Shown: positions 48,077 through 61,215, counted from the stretch's first letter. The stretch: DNA of 64,000 bases from Lantana camara (GCA_037501455.1 CM074860.1:51904501-51968500), one strand, 5' to 3'. Numbers and translations are program-made. Notes: generated by a model not told the origin, from the letters alone.

Positions 48077-49577
48077 TGTAACGCCCCGCTCATCCGATAA
48101 ATGAGGTACGTCACCTTTCAACATTTTTATGTGTTTAATTATGTGATTGGTGCGTTGTGTGGCCCTCTTTTGAACTCTTTTAGAGTTTAGGGCCCTTTTT
48201 GTAATTTTCTCCTTTTAAGGGGTTTTTCCGGTCACTTCTCGTTCGGTAGAGATTTTGACTTCTTTGATCCCTTTAACGCGTCCGGGGTAGCGAAACGAGT
48301 CCGTAGACTCTAAGTTTGCCCAATTCTGACTTCGTTAGCTCGTTCTTCCGACCCCTTTTTGCGTACGAGGACCCGAGATATATACCCCGAATCCTCATTT
48401 TGCGTGCCAATCAGCAGATCCAGCCCGCATCGTCTTCTTCCTCGCGCAGTAGCACTATTCACACAGTGAAGGTGCAATTTCACACACATGCTCGTTCTCC
48501 CTCATTTCTCGACGAAATTCGACGAATCAATAGTGGAAATTTATCAGCTCGACGAGCCCGTCACAACCGTACCAATTTCGTGGCCAACCGAAGACCGACG
48601 GCGGCACATCGACGGCCTGAAGGTGGCGGGTGGCGCCACCACTTCGCCGCCGGCGTTCCGGCGAGTTTCGCGAGCGGAGCTTGACCCTACCCTACGTTTT
48701 TGGACCTTCCCGTTCCATTTCCGGTCTCCGTTCAGCACGAAAACCACCGCAAGTGGTGGTTCCGGCGAGGCAACAGCAGCAGAAACTTCGGCAGCGATTT
48801 TGACCCATTTCCCGGCCGGTTTTGGTGGTGGAGCCTTTACAAAAGTTGCTTAGAATGACGAAACGTAGTGGATGGCATCGGCGGCGTTCCGAGAACCGGC
48901 CGTTGGCGGCGGACCGGTGGTGAACCGGCGGGTCTGAACCGGTTACTGTTCCGGTGGCTCCGGTAGCGGCATTCCGGTGACTTTCGGACAGAAGGTTCCT
49001 TTCGTTGTGGTGAGTCCAACGCCACTTTCCGTTCGTCAATCGGATGCCCGGTTGATTTGTTGTGATTTATTTTGTGTATTTCTATTTATTTGAAATTAAT
49101 TGTTTTAATTGCAATGAATTGTCAATTGCTTGATTTGTCGATCAATATGAATTCCAATGTGTACGAAAGCATGTATTAAATGAATGTAATATGGATTGAT
49201 GCTTGGAATTGTAAATTGAACCCCGTTATGCCTAAATTGTATTAATTGTTAATTGTTTTAAAATGTAATTTGATCTTGTATGCTTGATTGAATATGCATT
49301 GTATGGCATTTGAAAACATGTAATAAATTATGAATGTATGAATTCATGTTGTTGTTGATATAGTTGGAAATTGATAAATGACTTTGTGAATCTATATGGA
49401 ACTCGTAACATGTTATATGAATTAACTGGCCATATATATTGTGAATTTGTATGAAATGTGATATATGAATTTGTTTGATTTAATTAAATAATCTTGCTAA
49501 TTGAATCCATTTCATGACTTGTGAATTGATTTGATTTCTTTGTAAATGCGCATTATATGAACCAAGTATGCAATATC
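48077..49577 (+). mobile_element. Start of another TGTAACGCCCC-type LTR element, interrupted
   Basis: Starts TGTAACGCCCCGCTC exactly where the satellite stops, so this is read as the left end of an LTR on the + strand. Only 1501 bp are present before the tandem element interrupts it; its other end is outside the window, so no target duplication can be checked. About 48400-49000 is GC-rich compared with the rest of the window and holds overlapping open frames of about 120 codons in several frames on both strands. None resembles a known protein, and frames open on both strands are what GC-rich sequence gives by chance. A TATATA at 48378 is a weak promoter candidate. From 49050 to 49577 the sequence is AT-rich and featureless. 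Confidence 0.7.
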
Positions 49578-52500
49578 TGTAGCACCCGAGCGCAAGGTAC
49601 CACATCCCCCGCATCGAGACCCGACCCGAATATGAAATGGACGATCCATACTCGAGCTAAGTCACGACGAACGGGGACAAACACACACGCTATGCTAGGC
49701 GGGCTAACTCTTGAACCATAAAATCAGAATGATTACAAATGCGGAAGTAATAACTGGCCATAATATAAACAATGAGCAGCCAAACTCCAAAATAGTCCAT
49801 ATACATTATCAAATGCCGTCAAGGCTCAAATAACCAATACGCTCCATTATTAAACAATACAGTGATCCAACGTGCAATATGTATGTGTAAGACCAAAATA
49901 CAAGGGCTAAAAGACGAAAGTAAAACCTATGACTCGAAATCCCGCCTAGCTCCCTCGACACCTGCACAACACAACTGAAAGCCAAACGGGTTCAGTCCAA
50001 AAGGGACTGGTGGGTATAAAAGCAGGGCATAAATATAATATACGATAATAATTAAACATTCACATGCAAGTTATAATCCCAAGTGAGGTTTTGAAGAATT
50101 TCCCAAATGGGCAAATAGAAATCATCAAAAGGGATTATAACGATTCATTAACATTTGGTCATTATTGGCCCGGCGAGTGGGCGTGCATTATCTCCAACCA
50201 ACACCTCGTGTAATTCATTGACATTCATTAACATTCATTAACATTCATTCATTCATTCTTTCTTTCTTTTCATGCATAACATTCTTTCGTGCGCATTCAA
50301 TAACATTTACACCTTCTTCCTCCGGGTTGGTGGCGGGTTTGCAAGGCCCATCCACCCATTCATTGACCAAAAGGGGAACATGACTCCCCAGATGGCACTC
50401 AGCGTCCATTCCTCGCTAACTCCTAACGAGGTCCGGTTACGCCGTTCATTGGTGGGACTAGTGTGAGGGTTTACCGTCAGCCCTTGCCTCCTCGGGTCCC
50501 CACTCACACCAAGCCCCTGGGCCCCATTCATTGTGAACATTCATTCATTCTCGCCAAAACATTAGGTAGGATTCAAGAAATAAGGGCTTTACGTTTGCAA
50601 TCATTTACTCGATAAAAGACTCAATATATACATCATATTACTTTGGCTTAAAACTTTTCACGTAAGGAGATATATCGGGTCGTTTTATCTAAGTAGAAGA
50701 GAAACCCACCTTAAACCAACAAAAGAGAGCACAAGAGCCTCACTGACCGGCCTCGTCTCCAACAGGGTCAAAATCTGTGCAAGAAAGGTGAAGTGAGACT
50801 CAAAATGACCAAATAGGACGCTCGGCAATGTAATGATCATGATATGAATGAAGAGAAGATTCTATAATGTAAGGAACACGTTCATGTGCACTATTAAAGT
50901 CTTAAAAACATATAAACATTCAATTCATTCATTCAATGAAGCATTCGTATCCAAACGAGTTCATATCCTTCACATTTCACTTTTCCAATCAATTCAATTC
51001 AAGAAATTCAAAGTACAAGATCCAACATTTAGGCAAATAAGAGCATTGAAGTAAATTAAGTTCATCACACATTCAAACGTATTCAATCTTTCACAAAACG
51101 CTACTACATACATCATATCACATAATGTAACATATTTCCAAAGTTTGAGAACAAGAACAAATCATATGATAAGGGAAATGGGTTACGGGAATCATAAACG
51201 CCTCAAAACGCACATAAACGGCAATGCAATGAATGTCTTATGATATGCATAAGAGAGCAAGTCGTGGCATGGAGATGCATTAAGGCACATAATCAATCAT
51301 TTCATTCATTCTTGGAGCATTGATGACATATTAAATCATAACTTGTAAAATATTCCACGAAAAATCATGAAAATTATAATAAATAAGATAACACATTATA
51401 GAACATGTTAGTATCTCAAAAAAGTCATAAAAGAGGTGGAGGAAGATCAAACAAACGAAGAAAAATGGAATCGGAGTAAAAAAAACAGGCTGGACAAAAT
51501 CCACCCCCATGGATTTTTCCAAAGGGAAAAATCCACCCCCATGGATCTGGTCCAGTCCCACTGCCTCAAATCCACCCCCGCGGATTTTTCCAAAAGGAAA
51601 AATCCACCCTCGCGGATTTAGGTCAGTGGCGAAAAAACATACAACAAGCAGGGCAAAACTCATGCCAAACCAAATAAACATCAAACTAACACATATAGGT
51701 AAGTTAAGGTAGCAATAATTCATGCATTTCAAGCCAATTAATGGTCTAAAGTTGCAACAACTCATGCTAGGAAAGAAACTGGAACAAAATCAATCCAAAA
51801 GCATACCAAATCAACTCCAAATCTTATGAAACTTGATATACAACATATTTAGCATGTTAGGAGCATATTTCATTTAGAGTGCAAAGGCTAAATCACACAT
51901 TAAGGCCATCGAATCCATGCAACAAAACTGGGTCGCCAAAATCGCACATAAGAGCTCAATTGTTCAATCATGCCTTGATCTAGTACTTAGGGCATGAATT
52001 TGGATCTGAAACTTTGGGGAATGCATGCTAACATACTAAACTACTAAGGTACTTCATATATATGCAAAATGGTACAATTTAAAGCACATTAGAATGACCC
52101 ACAAGTTACAAAACGCAACAGCAACAAGTCTGTCAAAGATCATGCATAAGAACAGGCCATGTACTTCGGTTTTGAGGCTTCAAATGGATCCAAATACTTG
52201 AAACATGAATGCTAACATATAGAACAATGAGTGTACATCAACTCCATGCAATTTCACACGAAATGGAGACCATTTGATTAAGCACCAACACAAAATTTCA
52301 CACAGCAGTTCGAAAAACAGGGGAAGCAGTTTGAACATCAAGTTTGGAGCTCCATATTTCATAATTTCACCAAAGGGTCAAGAGATAAAATCCTCCTAAC
52401 ATCATATACTATTAGTTAGGAAAGAAATGTTTCAAGAAACAAGTTCATATGATCATGTATAAGCAAGAAAATCAGCTACACAAGCAAACAAGATCATAAG

Positions 52501-53555
52501 AGCAAATTTCCCCAAAAACCCTATTCATGCTCTTAGCCCAAACCCTAACCAAATCTGATCCAAATCATGATGTAAGGAGATGAAATCAAGTACAATAGAG
52601 TAGAGAAGACATAAATATTCATACCTTAAAGATTTGGTGAAGGAAAATGGTGATTTGAGCTCAAAATCACAAAAGGGCCAAGGTTTTCTTCTTCTTTCTC
52701 CTCTCTCTCTCTCTCGATCAGTTCCAGCTGAGAAGGAAAGTGTTTGGTTCGGTTTTCAGAGCTAAAAGGGTAGGAGAAAGGGTTTAACTCAAGTACACAA
52801 GCCATGGTTAAGGTATGGTTAGGTTTAAGAGGTGTTAAGGGTCCCACCATGAAGACTAGTCAACCAAAAGGAGCTCTTCTTGCACGAGTTGTCCGTTACG
52901 GTTGGATTTCGGAGGTCTTAATGATTTCAAAAAGGTATGAGGCTTGTTCCATTGTCTCCGCATCATCGATAGGAAGGCAACGGAGTTGACGGAATTCGAA
53001 TCCGAATTCCCGAGCTCAAGATATCACGTACGGAACCAAGGGTGCGCTAATTGCTCGTTAGCCCCCGACTTGGTTCCACAAATCAAATTAAATCCGTTAA
53101 CACGTCAAATGAATCCGAAAACATAAACCGAGCATATAGGCATGTTCATAACACACATATTTACGACATATTAAATTTCCATACCAATCCGATATCATTA
53201 CATAGAAGAACGAAGCACAAATAGAACACTCATGCGCAAGAACGAATTCATATAGTTATAAATGAATTACCAAAACTTAAATTCCATATTAAATGAATTT
53301 AAAGCCAACTAATAACATGTTGAAATTAATTAACAGAGTTACCGAAATAGTTAAGGTAACATGAAACCTTAATTAAGAAATTAAACACTAAATATCAAAG
53401 TAAAATAAAATGAATTACTTAAAATAACCATAGTCTATAGTTTAAATCAAATGTAAACATTTATAAACAATTAATCGTATAATTAAATAATTAGTTTGCG
53501 CAATTTATGAACAAATACGCCACATTATTTAAAACTGAAAAACTGGGGCGTTACA
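49578..53555 (-). repeat. LTR A of the tandem element (3' LTR of the left unit)
   Basis: 3978 bp, TGTAGCACCCGAGCGC...GGGGCGTTACA on the + strand. From 49578 to about 51780 it resembles, reversed, the R-U5 and middle part of the coding element's LTR. From about 51780 to 53555 it resembles the nested element's LTR. It holds an ATTCATT-type simple repeat (50219-50266) and the palindrome cluster 51490-51627. Confidence 0.93.
51490..51627 (-). repeat. Palindrome cluster in LTR A
   Basis: AAATCCA/TGGATTT arms around CCCCCA, a GGATTTTTCC/GGAAAAATCC pair around AAAG and AAAA-type loops, and flanking CTGGAC (51490) with GTCCAG (51550-51555). This is the arm type of the coding element, not that of the nested element. 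Confidence 0.84.
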
Positions 53556-53556
53556 A

Positions 53557-53568
53557 TCTTCCCCCCTT
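53557..53568 (-). other. Polypurine tract, left tandem unit
   Basis: AAGGGGGGAAGA on the - strand, one base from the LTR, as in the other two elements. Confidence 0.88.
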
Positions 53569-53614
53569 AAAAAGAATCCATCCTCGGATTCACAACTCGC
53601 CTGAAAACAAACAA

Positions 53615-53774
53615 TGAGAGATTCCCCGTCTCTCACAAGGAACAAGGAGAGAGCCCCGTCTCTCGAGCAGCAATGAGAGAACCCCGTCCCTCGCAAGTAA
53701 AGAGAGTACCCCGTCTCTCAAATAAAATAAGAGAATCCCCGTCTCTTACAAACAAAGAGAGCACCCCGTCTCTC
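53615..53774 (-). repeat. GAGAGA/TCTCTC hairpin array, left tandem unit
   Basis: Six units with CCCCG loops, one more than in the nested element. One unit has arms TAAGAGA/TCTCTTA. Another reads TGAGAGA...TCCCTCG with a broken pair. Confidence 0.84.
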
Positions 53775-56636
53775 AACCGAAATAAAACAAGGAAGTCTCC
53801 AATACTCCCAAGCAACTCACGCGAAACCAAATTTAAAAATCACGGAAATCACCCAAAGTAAGTAAGAAACGTCGCCCACATTGATTCAATTACTCCAAGT
53901 CATTTAACACATTACAGATCATAGCACTTAACATAAAAATTATAAAAGTTAAATTTGCATGGATGCATGTATCATGAATGCTATAAGTACCATTCACCGT
54001 AGTTGCAAAAATTCAGATTTGTGAGTTGTCGTTGTCCAAGGTATGATCCGTCCTGAATGTAACTCGGTGCCCAATTTGTCTTGAACCTCTTCAGGGTTCC
54101 CCGGTGAAACGATTGATGAATTCCTTAAGGATTATATCCTTAGATCCTTTCTAACTTGTACTGCTACCCAACTTCTTCAATCCTTATCCAAATCGGTGCT
54201 CAACATATCCCCGAGGATCACCACTCTGAGCAAACTTGATGATTCGATCCCAACCTTACGATTTATTCTTATAGTCTCTCTCAACACAAATCTTTTTCCA
54301 CCTTCCGTTCCAATTGTCCGTTCATTCCCTTTCGATCCCCCTCAACGTTATACTTGATAACTGGTCCCATATTTCCTTAACCGAAGATAGAAGGTTCTTG
54401 ATGATTCTTGAAATTTGAGACCAATACTCCAATTATCATCCTTTTTCCATTTGGTCTCTACTTAAGCTTCCTTGTAGATTACCGTTGATATAACTAATAA
54501 CTAATAACTAATAACTCGATGATATTATCTTGAACCACTTCATACTTCATTGAATAAATCTTGATCGACACCATCCCCGTATATGATAGCTTGATTCGGT
54601 TTTCCCCCTTGTTAATTCTACTTAGAAGTCCATAGGAACTCTCTTATGATTCCATCACCTCCAGATCAGAATTCCATACGTAGCTTCTCTCTTAATAGCT
54701 TAACCATAACCGCCGTCTTATTCATTCCTAATCACCACCCTTAGGACTTCCAGATTCTCCTTAGTTTGCATCCCCGTCATTACTCCTAACATATTCATTC
54801 GAACACCACTCCCATCCTCCAATTCACCTCTCGGTCGTGCTCTCCCCCTTAAAATTTTTGCTCTTACATATCAACCTCCATGAATCCTTCTTCCATTGAA
54901 ATTTTTGCTGAGCCACTTCTGTTTCTTTAATTCATTCCTAAGGTTTAATTCAAACCCTTCAATAGTTACTTCCTTCCAATCACCAACTCTTCTCTTTCTT
55001 TCTCTTCTTGAAATCTAGACCAATTTAATCCCCTCTTGTATTCCCATCCTTTCAACTAAAGGTAATCCCTCTGAGATTAAGGTTTCTCCAAAACTCTTCA
55101 ACTTAGTTTCTTCGGTGTAGATTGTGCTAGCTAAGCTACATGCCCGGAACTCCCAAGATACCACCTAACTATTCTTCTCGTCTTGATTCGAGTGAGCCTT
55201 GATTAAAGAATAGCTTGATGAACAAGGTGGAGTCATTCCCTATCAATTAAACACTAATCCATGCATGTTGGATTAACATGCCAATGCACTTAGTAAACAG
55301 TCAAAGATGCAACAATGCAACACGTTGGAGCAATTATATTAATTAAACATAAACGTACATATAGATAAAGAAAGCAATTAATTTGAATCGATGCATGATG
55401 CTCGTGCCATGAATATGCAGAACCTGTCACCGAGGTGGTAAGCTTTTAGCTTGATGACGTGTTCCTCATTCCCCTGATTGTAACTTTCTTTGGAGACATT
55501 GATAACTCCTTAGCTTTCCATGGTTTTTGAATCTCCCTAATCTTCTTCATCCATTTGTATATCCTACGGCCCGAACGTGCTATTCTCGAACCCAAGGTCT
55601 TATTTGTCCATGGAGTTTTCACCCCCACGTTCTTCCAAGCATCGACATCCAAAGGTCTTCCGAATCCTCAACTTGATGTCCTCTCCGGTTAAAGTTCCTT
55701 TAGCATATCCTTTGTTTCCGATCTACGTGCATAATTCACCCATAATAACGCTTTCCATTCTTGCTTGCTTCTTGATGTCTCCATGTTCCAAGGTTCCAAG
55801 GAGACGACGAGTTTTGTATTCCTCGATGCTCATAAGTCTCTTTGCCTTGCGTCCATTTGTTATCCCACGCTTGTATTCGTAGCAAGTGAGCTTCCATATT
55901 TGACCTCATAATGAGCTTTGTGATTAACGGCTCCCAATCCTTGCATCTGAGTTGAGTCGAATCCCTTTTTAACACATCATGTATCCGACTCCTTGAAGTT
56001 TCCCAATTTGGTCTTCCAATCACTCAACCATTCCAAACTCGGAGTTTCAAAGGTGAACCTTGGGGGCATTTACTCTTGTATTAGATGTCTCCAAAATCGG
56101 GATGGTGAAGAGTTTCACACCCCTCTTGTTGTCTCACGCGTCCCTCAAGTTAGAACTTGAGTCTTTGCATGTCTTGTATGTTGAAAATCTTCAAGGTTTG
56201 TAGGTGGGGCATGATTGATGAACCTTCCCGTGATCCAAGCTTCCTCCCATGATACGAGCCATGATAGATAGTTTCATTGTGCAAGCCATGGAATTTGAAC
56301 ACTCGGCATTCAAGTTACCTTGTCAGTTGTAGTTGATGTGAATTGTAAAGCATGATAGTAGCCTATATAAGGAAGATCAATTCAAATATGGATGCATGAA
56401 GATTAGCGTATGCTTATGACACGTAGTTAAATGAATCAAGGCACATAGAATGCAAATTGCGACACTTAAAGCAACTAAATGAAAGCGTAGATTGTATACA
56501 TATATTAAGCAATTTCCATCACTTACTGTCAAATATTCATGCCAAAATGATGCAATGCACACATTAACAAGTTGTTCCTATGCCGTGCGACCTAACTCAC
56601 TCAAACACGACTCAAGAACACCGGTTTTGCAACCGG

Positions 56637-56648
56637 GCTCTGATACCA
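56637..56648 (-). other. Primer binding site, left tandem unit
   Basis: GCTCTGATACCA on the + strand, i.e. TGGTATCAGAGC on the element strand, with spacer tccttaag before LTR sequence at 56657. Confidence 0.93.
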
Positions 56649-56656
56649 CTTAAGGA

Positions 56657-57151
56657 TGTAGCACCCGAGCGCAAGGTACCACATCCCCCGCATCGAGACC
56701 CGACCCGAATATGAAATGGACGATCCATACTCGAGCTAAGTCACGGCGAACGGGGATAAACACACACGCTATGCTAGGCGGGCTAACCCTTGAACCATAA
56801 AATCAGAATGATTACAAATGCGGAAGTAATAACTGGCCATAATATAAACAATGAGCAGCCAAACTCCAAAATAGTCCATATACATTATCAAATGCCGTCA
56901 AGGCTCAAATAACCAATACGCTCCATTATTAAACAATACAGTGATCCAACGTGCAATATGTATGTGTAAGACCAAAATACAAGGGCTAAAAGACGAAAGT
57001 AAAACCTATGACTCGAAATCCCGCCTAGCTCCCTCGACACCTGCACAACACAACTGAAAGCCAAACGGGTTCAGTCCAAAAGGGACTGGTGGGTATAAAA
57101 GCAGGGCATAAATATAATATACGATAATAATTAAACATTATCACTTAAGGA
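56657..57151 (-). repeat. 495 bp duplication of U5 end plus primer-site spacer
   Basis: From 56657 the LTR end is copied for about 483 bp up to aattaaacatt (57139). Instead of continuing, the sequence returns to cacttaagga (57142-57151), the spacer plus first two bases of the primer site, and the LTR end starts again at 57152. The two copies differ at a few bases (cggcgaacggggataaac against cgacgaacggggacaaac). A TCAC shared by both sides may mark the join. Only this LTR of the window carries it. Confidence 0.92.
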
Positions 57152-57908
57152 TGTAGCACCCGAGCGCAAGGTACCACATCCCCCGCATCGAGACCCGACC
57201 CGAATATGAAATGGACGATCCATACTCGAGCTAAGTCACGACGAACGGGGACAAACACACACGCTATGCTAGGCGGGCTAACCCTTGAACCATAAAATCA
57301 GAATGATTACAAATGCGGAAGTAATAACTGGCCATAATATAAACAATGAGCAGCCAAACTCCAAAATAGTCCATATACATTATCAAATGCCGTCAAGGCT
57401 CAAATAACCAATACGCTCCATTATTAAACAATACAGTGATCCAACGTGCAATATGTATGTGTAAGACCAAAATACAAGGGCTAAAAGACGAAAGTAAAAC
57501 CTATGACTCGAAATCCTGCCTAGCTCCCTCGACACCTGCACAACACAACTGAAAGCCAAACGGGTTCAGTCCAAAAGGGACTGGTGGGTATAAAAGCAGG
57601 GCATAAATATAATATACGATAATAATTAAACATTCACATGCAAGTTATAATCCCAAGTGAGGTTTTGAAGAATTTCCCAAATGGGCAAATAGAAATCATC
57701 AAAAGGGATTATAACGATTCACTAACATTTGGTCATTATTGGCCCGGCGAGTGGGCGTGCATTATCTCCAACCAACACCTCGTGTAATTCATTGACATTC
57801 ATTAACATTCATTCATTCATTCTTTCTTTCTTTTCATGCATAACATTCTTTCGTGCGCATTCAATAACATTTACACCTTCTTCCTCCGGGTTGGTGGCGG
57901 GTTTGCAA

Positions 57909-57982
57909 GGCCCATCCACCCATTCATTGACCAAAAGGGGAACATGGCCCATCCACCCATTCATTGACCAAAAGGGGAACAT
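57909..57982. repeat. 37 bp tandem duplication inside LTR B
   Basis: The unit from GGCCCATCC to GGGGAACAT occurs twice in a row (57909-57945, 57946-57982), while LTR A has it once (from 50344). It is a useful marker to tell the LTR copies apart in reads. Confidence 0.93.
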
Positions 57983-59090
57983 GACTCCCCAGATGGCACT
58001 CAGCGTCCATTCCTCGCTAACTCCTAACGAGGTCCGGTTACGCCGTTCATTGGTGGGACTAGTGTGAGGGTTTACCGTCAGCCCTTGCCTCCTCGGGTCC
58101 CCACTCACACCAAGCCCCTGGGCCCCATTCATTGTGAACATTCATTCATTCTCGCCAAAACATTAGGCAGGATTCAAGAAATAAGGGCTTTACGTTTGCA
58201 ATCATTTACTCGATAAAAGACTCAATATATACATCATATTACTTTGGCTTAAAACTTTTCACGTAAGGAGATATATCGGGTCGTTTTATCTAAGTAGAAG
58301 AGAAACCCACCTTAAACCAACAAAAGAGAGCACAAGAGCCTCACTGACCGGCCTCGTCTCCAACAGGGTCAAAATCTGTGCAAGAAAGGTGAAGTGAGAC
58401 TCAAAATGACCAAATAGGACGCTCGGCAATGTAATGATCATGATATGAATGAAGAGAAGATTCTATAATGTAAGGAACACGTTCATGTGCACTATTAAAG
58501 TCTTAAAAACATATAAACATTCAATTCATTCATTCAATGAAGCATTCGTATCCAAACGAGTTCATATCCTTCACATTTCACTTTTCCAATCAATTCAATT
58601 CAAGAAATTCAAAGTACAAGATCCAACATTTAGGCAAATAAGAGCATTGAAGTAAATTAAGTTCATCACACATTCAAACGTATTCAATCTTTCACAAAAC
58701 GCTACTACATACATCATATCACATAATGTAACATATTTCCAAAGTTTGAGAACAAGAACAAATCATATGATAAGGGAAATGGGTTACGGGAATCATAAAC
58801 GCCTCAAAACGCACATAAACGGCAATGCAATGAATGTCTTATGATATGCATAAGAGAGCAAGTCGTGGCATGGAGATGCATTAAGGCACATAATCAATCA
58901 TTTCATTCATTCTTGGAGCATTGATGACATATTAAATCATAACTTGTAAAATATTCCACGAAAAATCATGAAAATTATAATAAATAAGATAACACATTAT
59001 AGAACATGTTAGTATCTCAAAAAAGTCATAAAAGAGGTGGAGGGAGATCAAACAAACGAAGAAAAATGGAATCGGAGTAAAAAAAACAGG

Positions 59091-59228
59091 CTGGACAAAA
59101 TCCACCCCCATGGATTTTTCCAAAGGGAAAAATCCACCCCCATGGATCTGGTCCAGTCCCACTGCCTCAAATCCACCCCCGCGGATTTTTCCAAAAGGAA
59201 AAATCCACCCTCGCGGATTTAGGTCAGT
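59091..59228 (-). repeat. Palindrome cluster in LTR B
   Basis: Same as 51490-51627 shifted by 7601 bp; no arm changes seen. Confidence 0.84.
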
Positions 59229-61157
59229 GGCGAAAAAACATACAACAAGCAGGGCAAAACTCATGCCAAACCAAATAAACATCAAACTAACACATATAGG
59301 TAAGTTAAGGTAGCAATAATTCATGCATTTCAAGCCAATTAATGGTCCAAAGTTGCAACAACTCATGCTAGGAAAGAAACTGGAACAAAATCAATCCAAA
59401 AGCATACCAAATCAACTCCAAATCTTATGAAACTTGATATACAACATATTTAGCATGTTAGGAGCATATTTCATTTAGAGTGCAAAGGCTAAATCACACA
59501 TTAAGGCCATCGAATCCATGCAACAAAACTGGGTCGCCAAAATCGCACATAAGAGCTCAATTGTTCAATCATGCCTTGATCTAGTACTTAGGGCATGAAT
59601 TTGGATCTGAAACTTTGGGGAATGCATGCTAACATACTAAACTACTAAGGTACTTCATATATATGCAAAATGGTACAATTTAAAGCACATTAGAATGACC
59701 CACAAGTTACAAAACGCAACAGCAACAAGTCTGTCAAAGATCATGCATAAGAACAGGCCATGTACTTCGGTTTTGAGGCTTCAAATGGATCCAAATACTT
59801 GAAACATGAATGCTAACATATAGAACAATGAGTGTACATCAACTCCATGCAATTTCACACGAAATGGAGACCATTTGATCAAGCACCAACACAAAATTTC
59901 ACACAGCAGTTCGAAAAACAGGGGAAGCAGTTTGAACATCAAGTTTGGAGCTCCATATTTCATAATTTCACCAAAGGGTCAAGAGATAAAATCCTCCTAA
60001 CATCATATACTATTAGTTAGGAAAGAAATGGTTCAAGAAACAAGTTCATATGATCATGTATAAGCAAGAAAATCAGCTACACAAGCAAACAAGATCATAA
60101 GAGCAAATTTCCCCAAAAACCCTATTCATGCTCTTAGCCCAAACCCTAACCAAATCTGATCCAAATCATGATGTAAGGAGATGAAATCAAGTACAATAGA
60201 GTAGAGAAGACATAAATATTCATACCTTAAAGATTTGGTGAAGGAAAATGGTGATTTGAGCTCAAAATCACAAAAGGGCCAAGGTTTTCTTCTTCTTTCT
60301 CCTCTCTCTCTCTCTCGATCAGTTCCAGCTGAGAAGGAAAGTGTTTGGTTCGGTTTTCAGAGCTAAAAGGGTAGGAGAAAGGGTTTAACTCAAGTACACA
60401 AGCCATGGTTAAGGTATGGTTAGGTTTAAGAGGTGTTAAGGGTCCCACCATGAAGACTAGTCAACCAAAAGGAGCTCTTCTTGCACGAGTTGTCCGTTAC
60501 GGTTGGATTTCGGAGGTCTTAATGATTTCAAAAAGGTATGAGGCTTGTTCCATTGTCTCCGCATCATCGATAGGAAGGCAACGGAGTTGACGGAATTCGA
60601 ATCCGAATTCCCGAGCTCAAGATATCACGTACGGAACCAAGGGTGCGCTAATTGCTCGTTAGCCCCCGACTTGGTTCCACAAATCAAATTAAATCCGTTA
60701 ACACGTCAAATGAATCCGAAAACATAAACCGAGCATATAGGCATGTTCATAACACACATATTTACGACATATTAAATTTCCATACCAATCCGATATCATT
60801 ACATAGAAGAACGAAGCACAAATAGAACACTCATGCGCAAGAACGAATTCATATAGTTATAAATGAATTACCAAAACTTAAATTCCATATTAAATGAATT
60901 TAAAGCCAACTAATAACATGTTGAAATTAATTAACAGAGTTACCGAAATAGTTAAGGTAACATGAAACCTTAATTAAGAAATTAAACACTAAATATCAAA
61001 GTAAAATAAAATGAATTACTTAAAATAACCATAGTCTATAGTTTAAATCAAATGTAAACATTTATAAACAATTAATCATATAATTAAATAATTAGTTTGC
61101 GCAATTTATGAACAAATACGCCACATTATTTAAAACTGAAAAACTGGGGCGTTACAA

Positions 61158-61169
61158 TCTTCCCCCCTT
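61158..61169 (-). other. Polypurine tract, right tandem unit
   Basis: AAGGGGGGAAGA on the - strand, identical to the left unit. Confidence 0.87.
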
Positions 61170-61215
61170 AAAAAGAATCCATCCTCGGATTCACAACTCG
61201 CCTGAAAACAAACAA

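Larger units (their letters stand above)
53556..56656 (-). other. Internal region of the left tandem unit, no protein recognised
   Basis: 3101 bp, homologous to 33912-36930 with moderate divergence and small indels (for example an insertion near 55690-55750 absent from the nested element). Open frames are below about 105 codons and carry no retrotransposon motif. The polypurine tract is at 53557-53568, the hairpin array at 53615-53774 and the primer site at 56637-56648. Confidence 0.8.
57152..61156 (-). repeat. LTR B of the tandem element (shared middle LTR)
   Basis: 4005 bp. Compared with LTR A it has an extra 37 bp unit at 57909-57982 and lacks one 10 bp AACATTCATT, giving the net 27 bp difference. 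By eye there are only about ten substitutions. It serves as 5' LTR of the left unit and 3' LTR of the right unit. Confidence 0.93.

Noticed and set aside
48316..49025. Overlapping open frames of 115-122 codons as a possible gene
   Set aside because: They overlap on both strands in a GC-rich LTR segment, have no recognisable domain and no supporting splice or start context.
50219..50266. ATTCATT-type simple repeat
   Set aside because: Short low-complexity run within the LTR that varies by one 10 bp unit between copies; no function implied.
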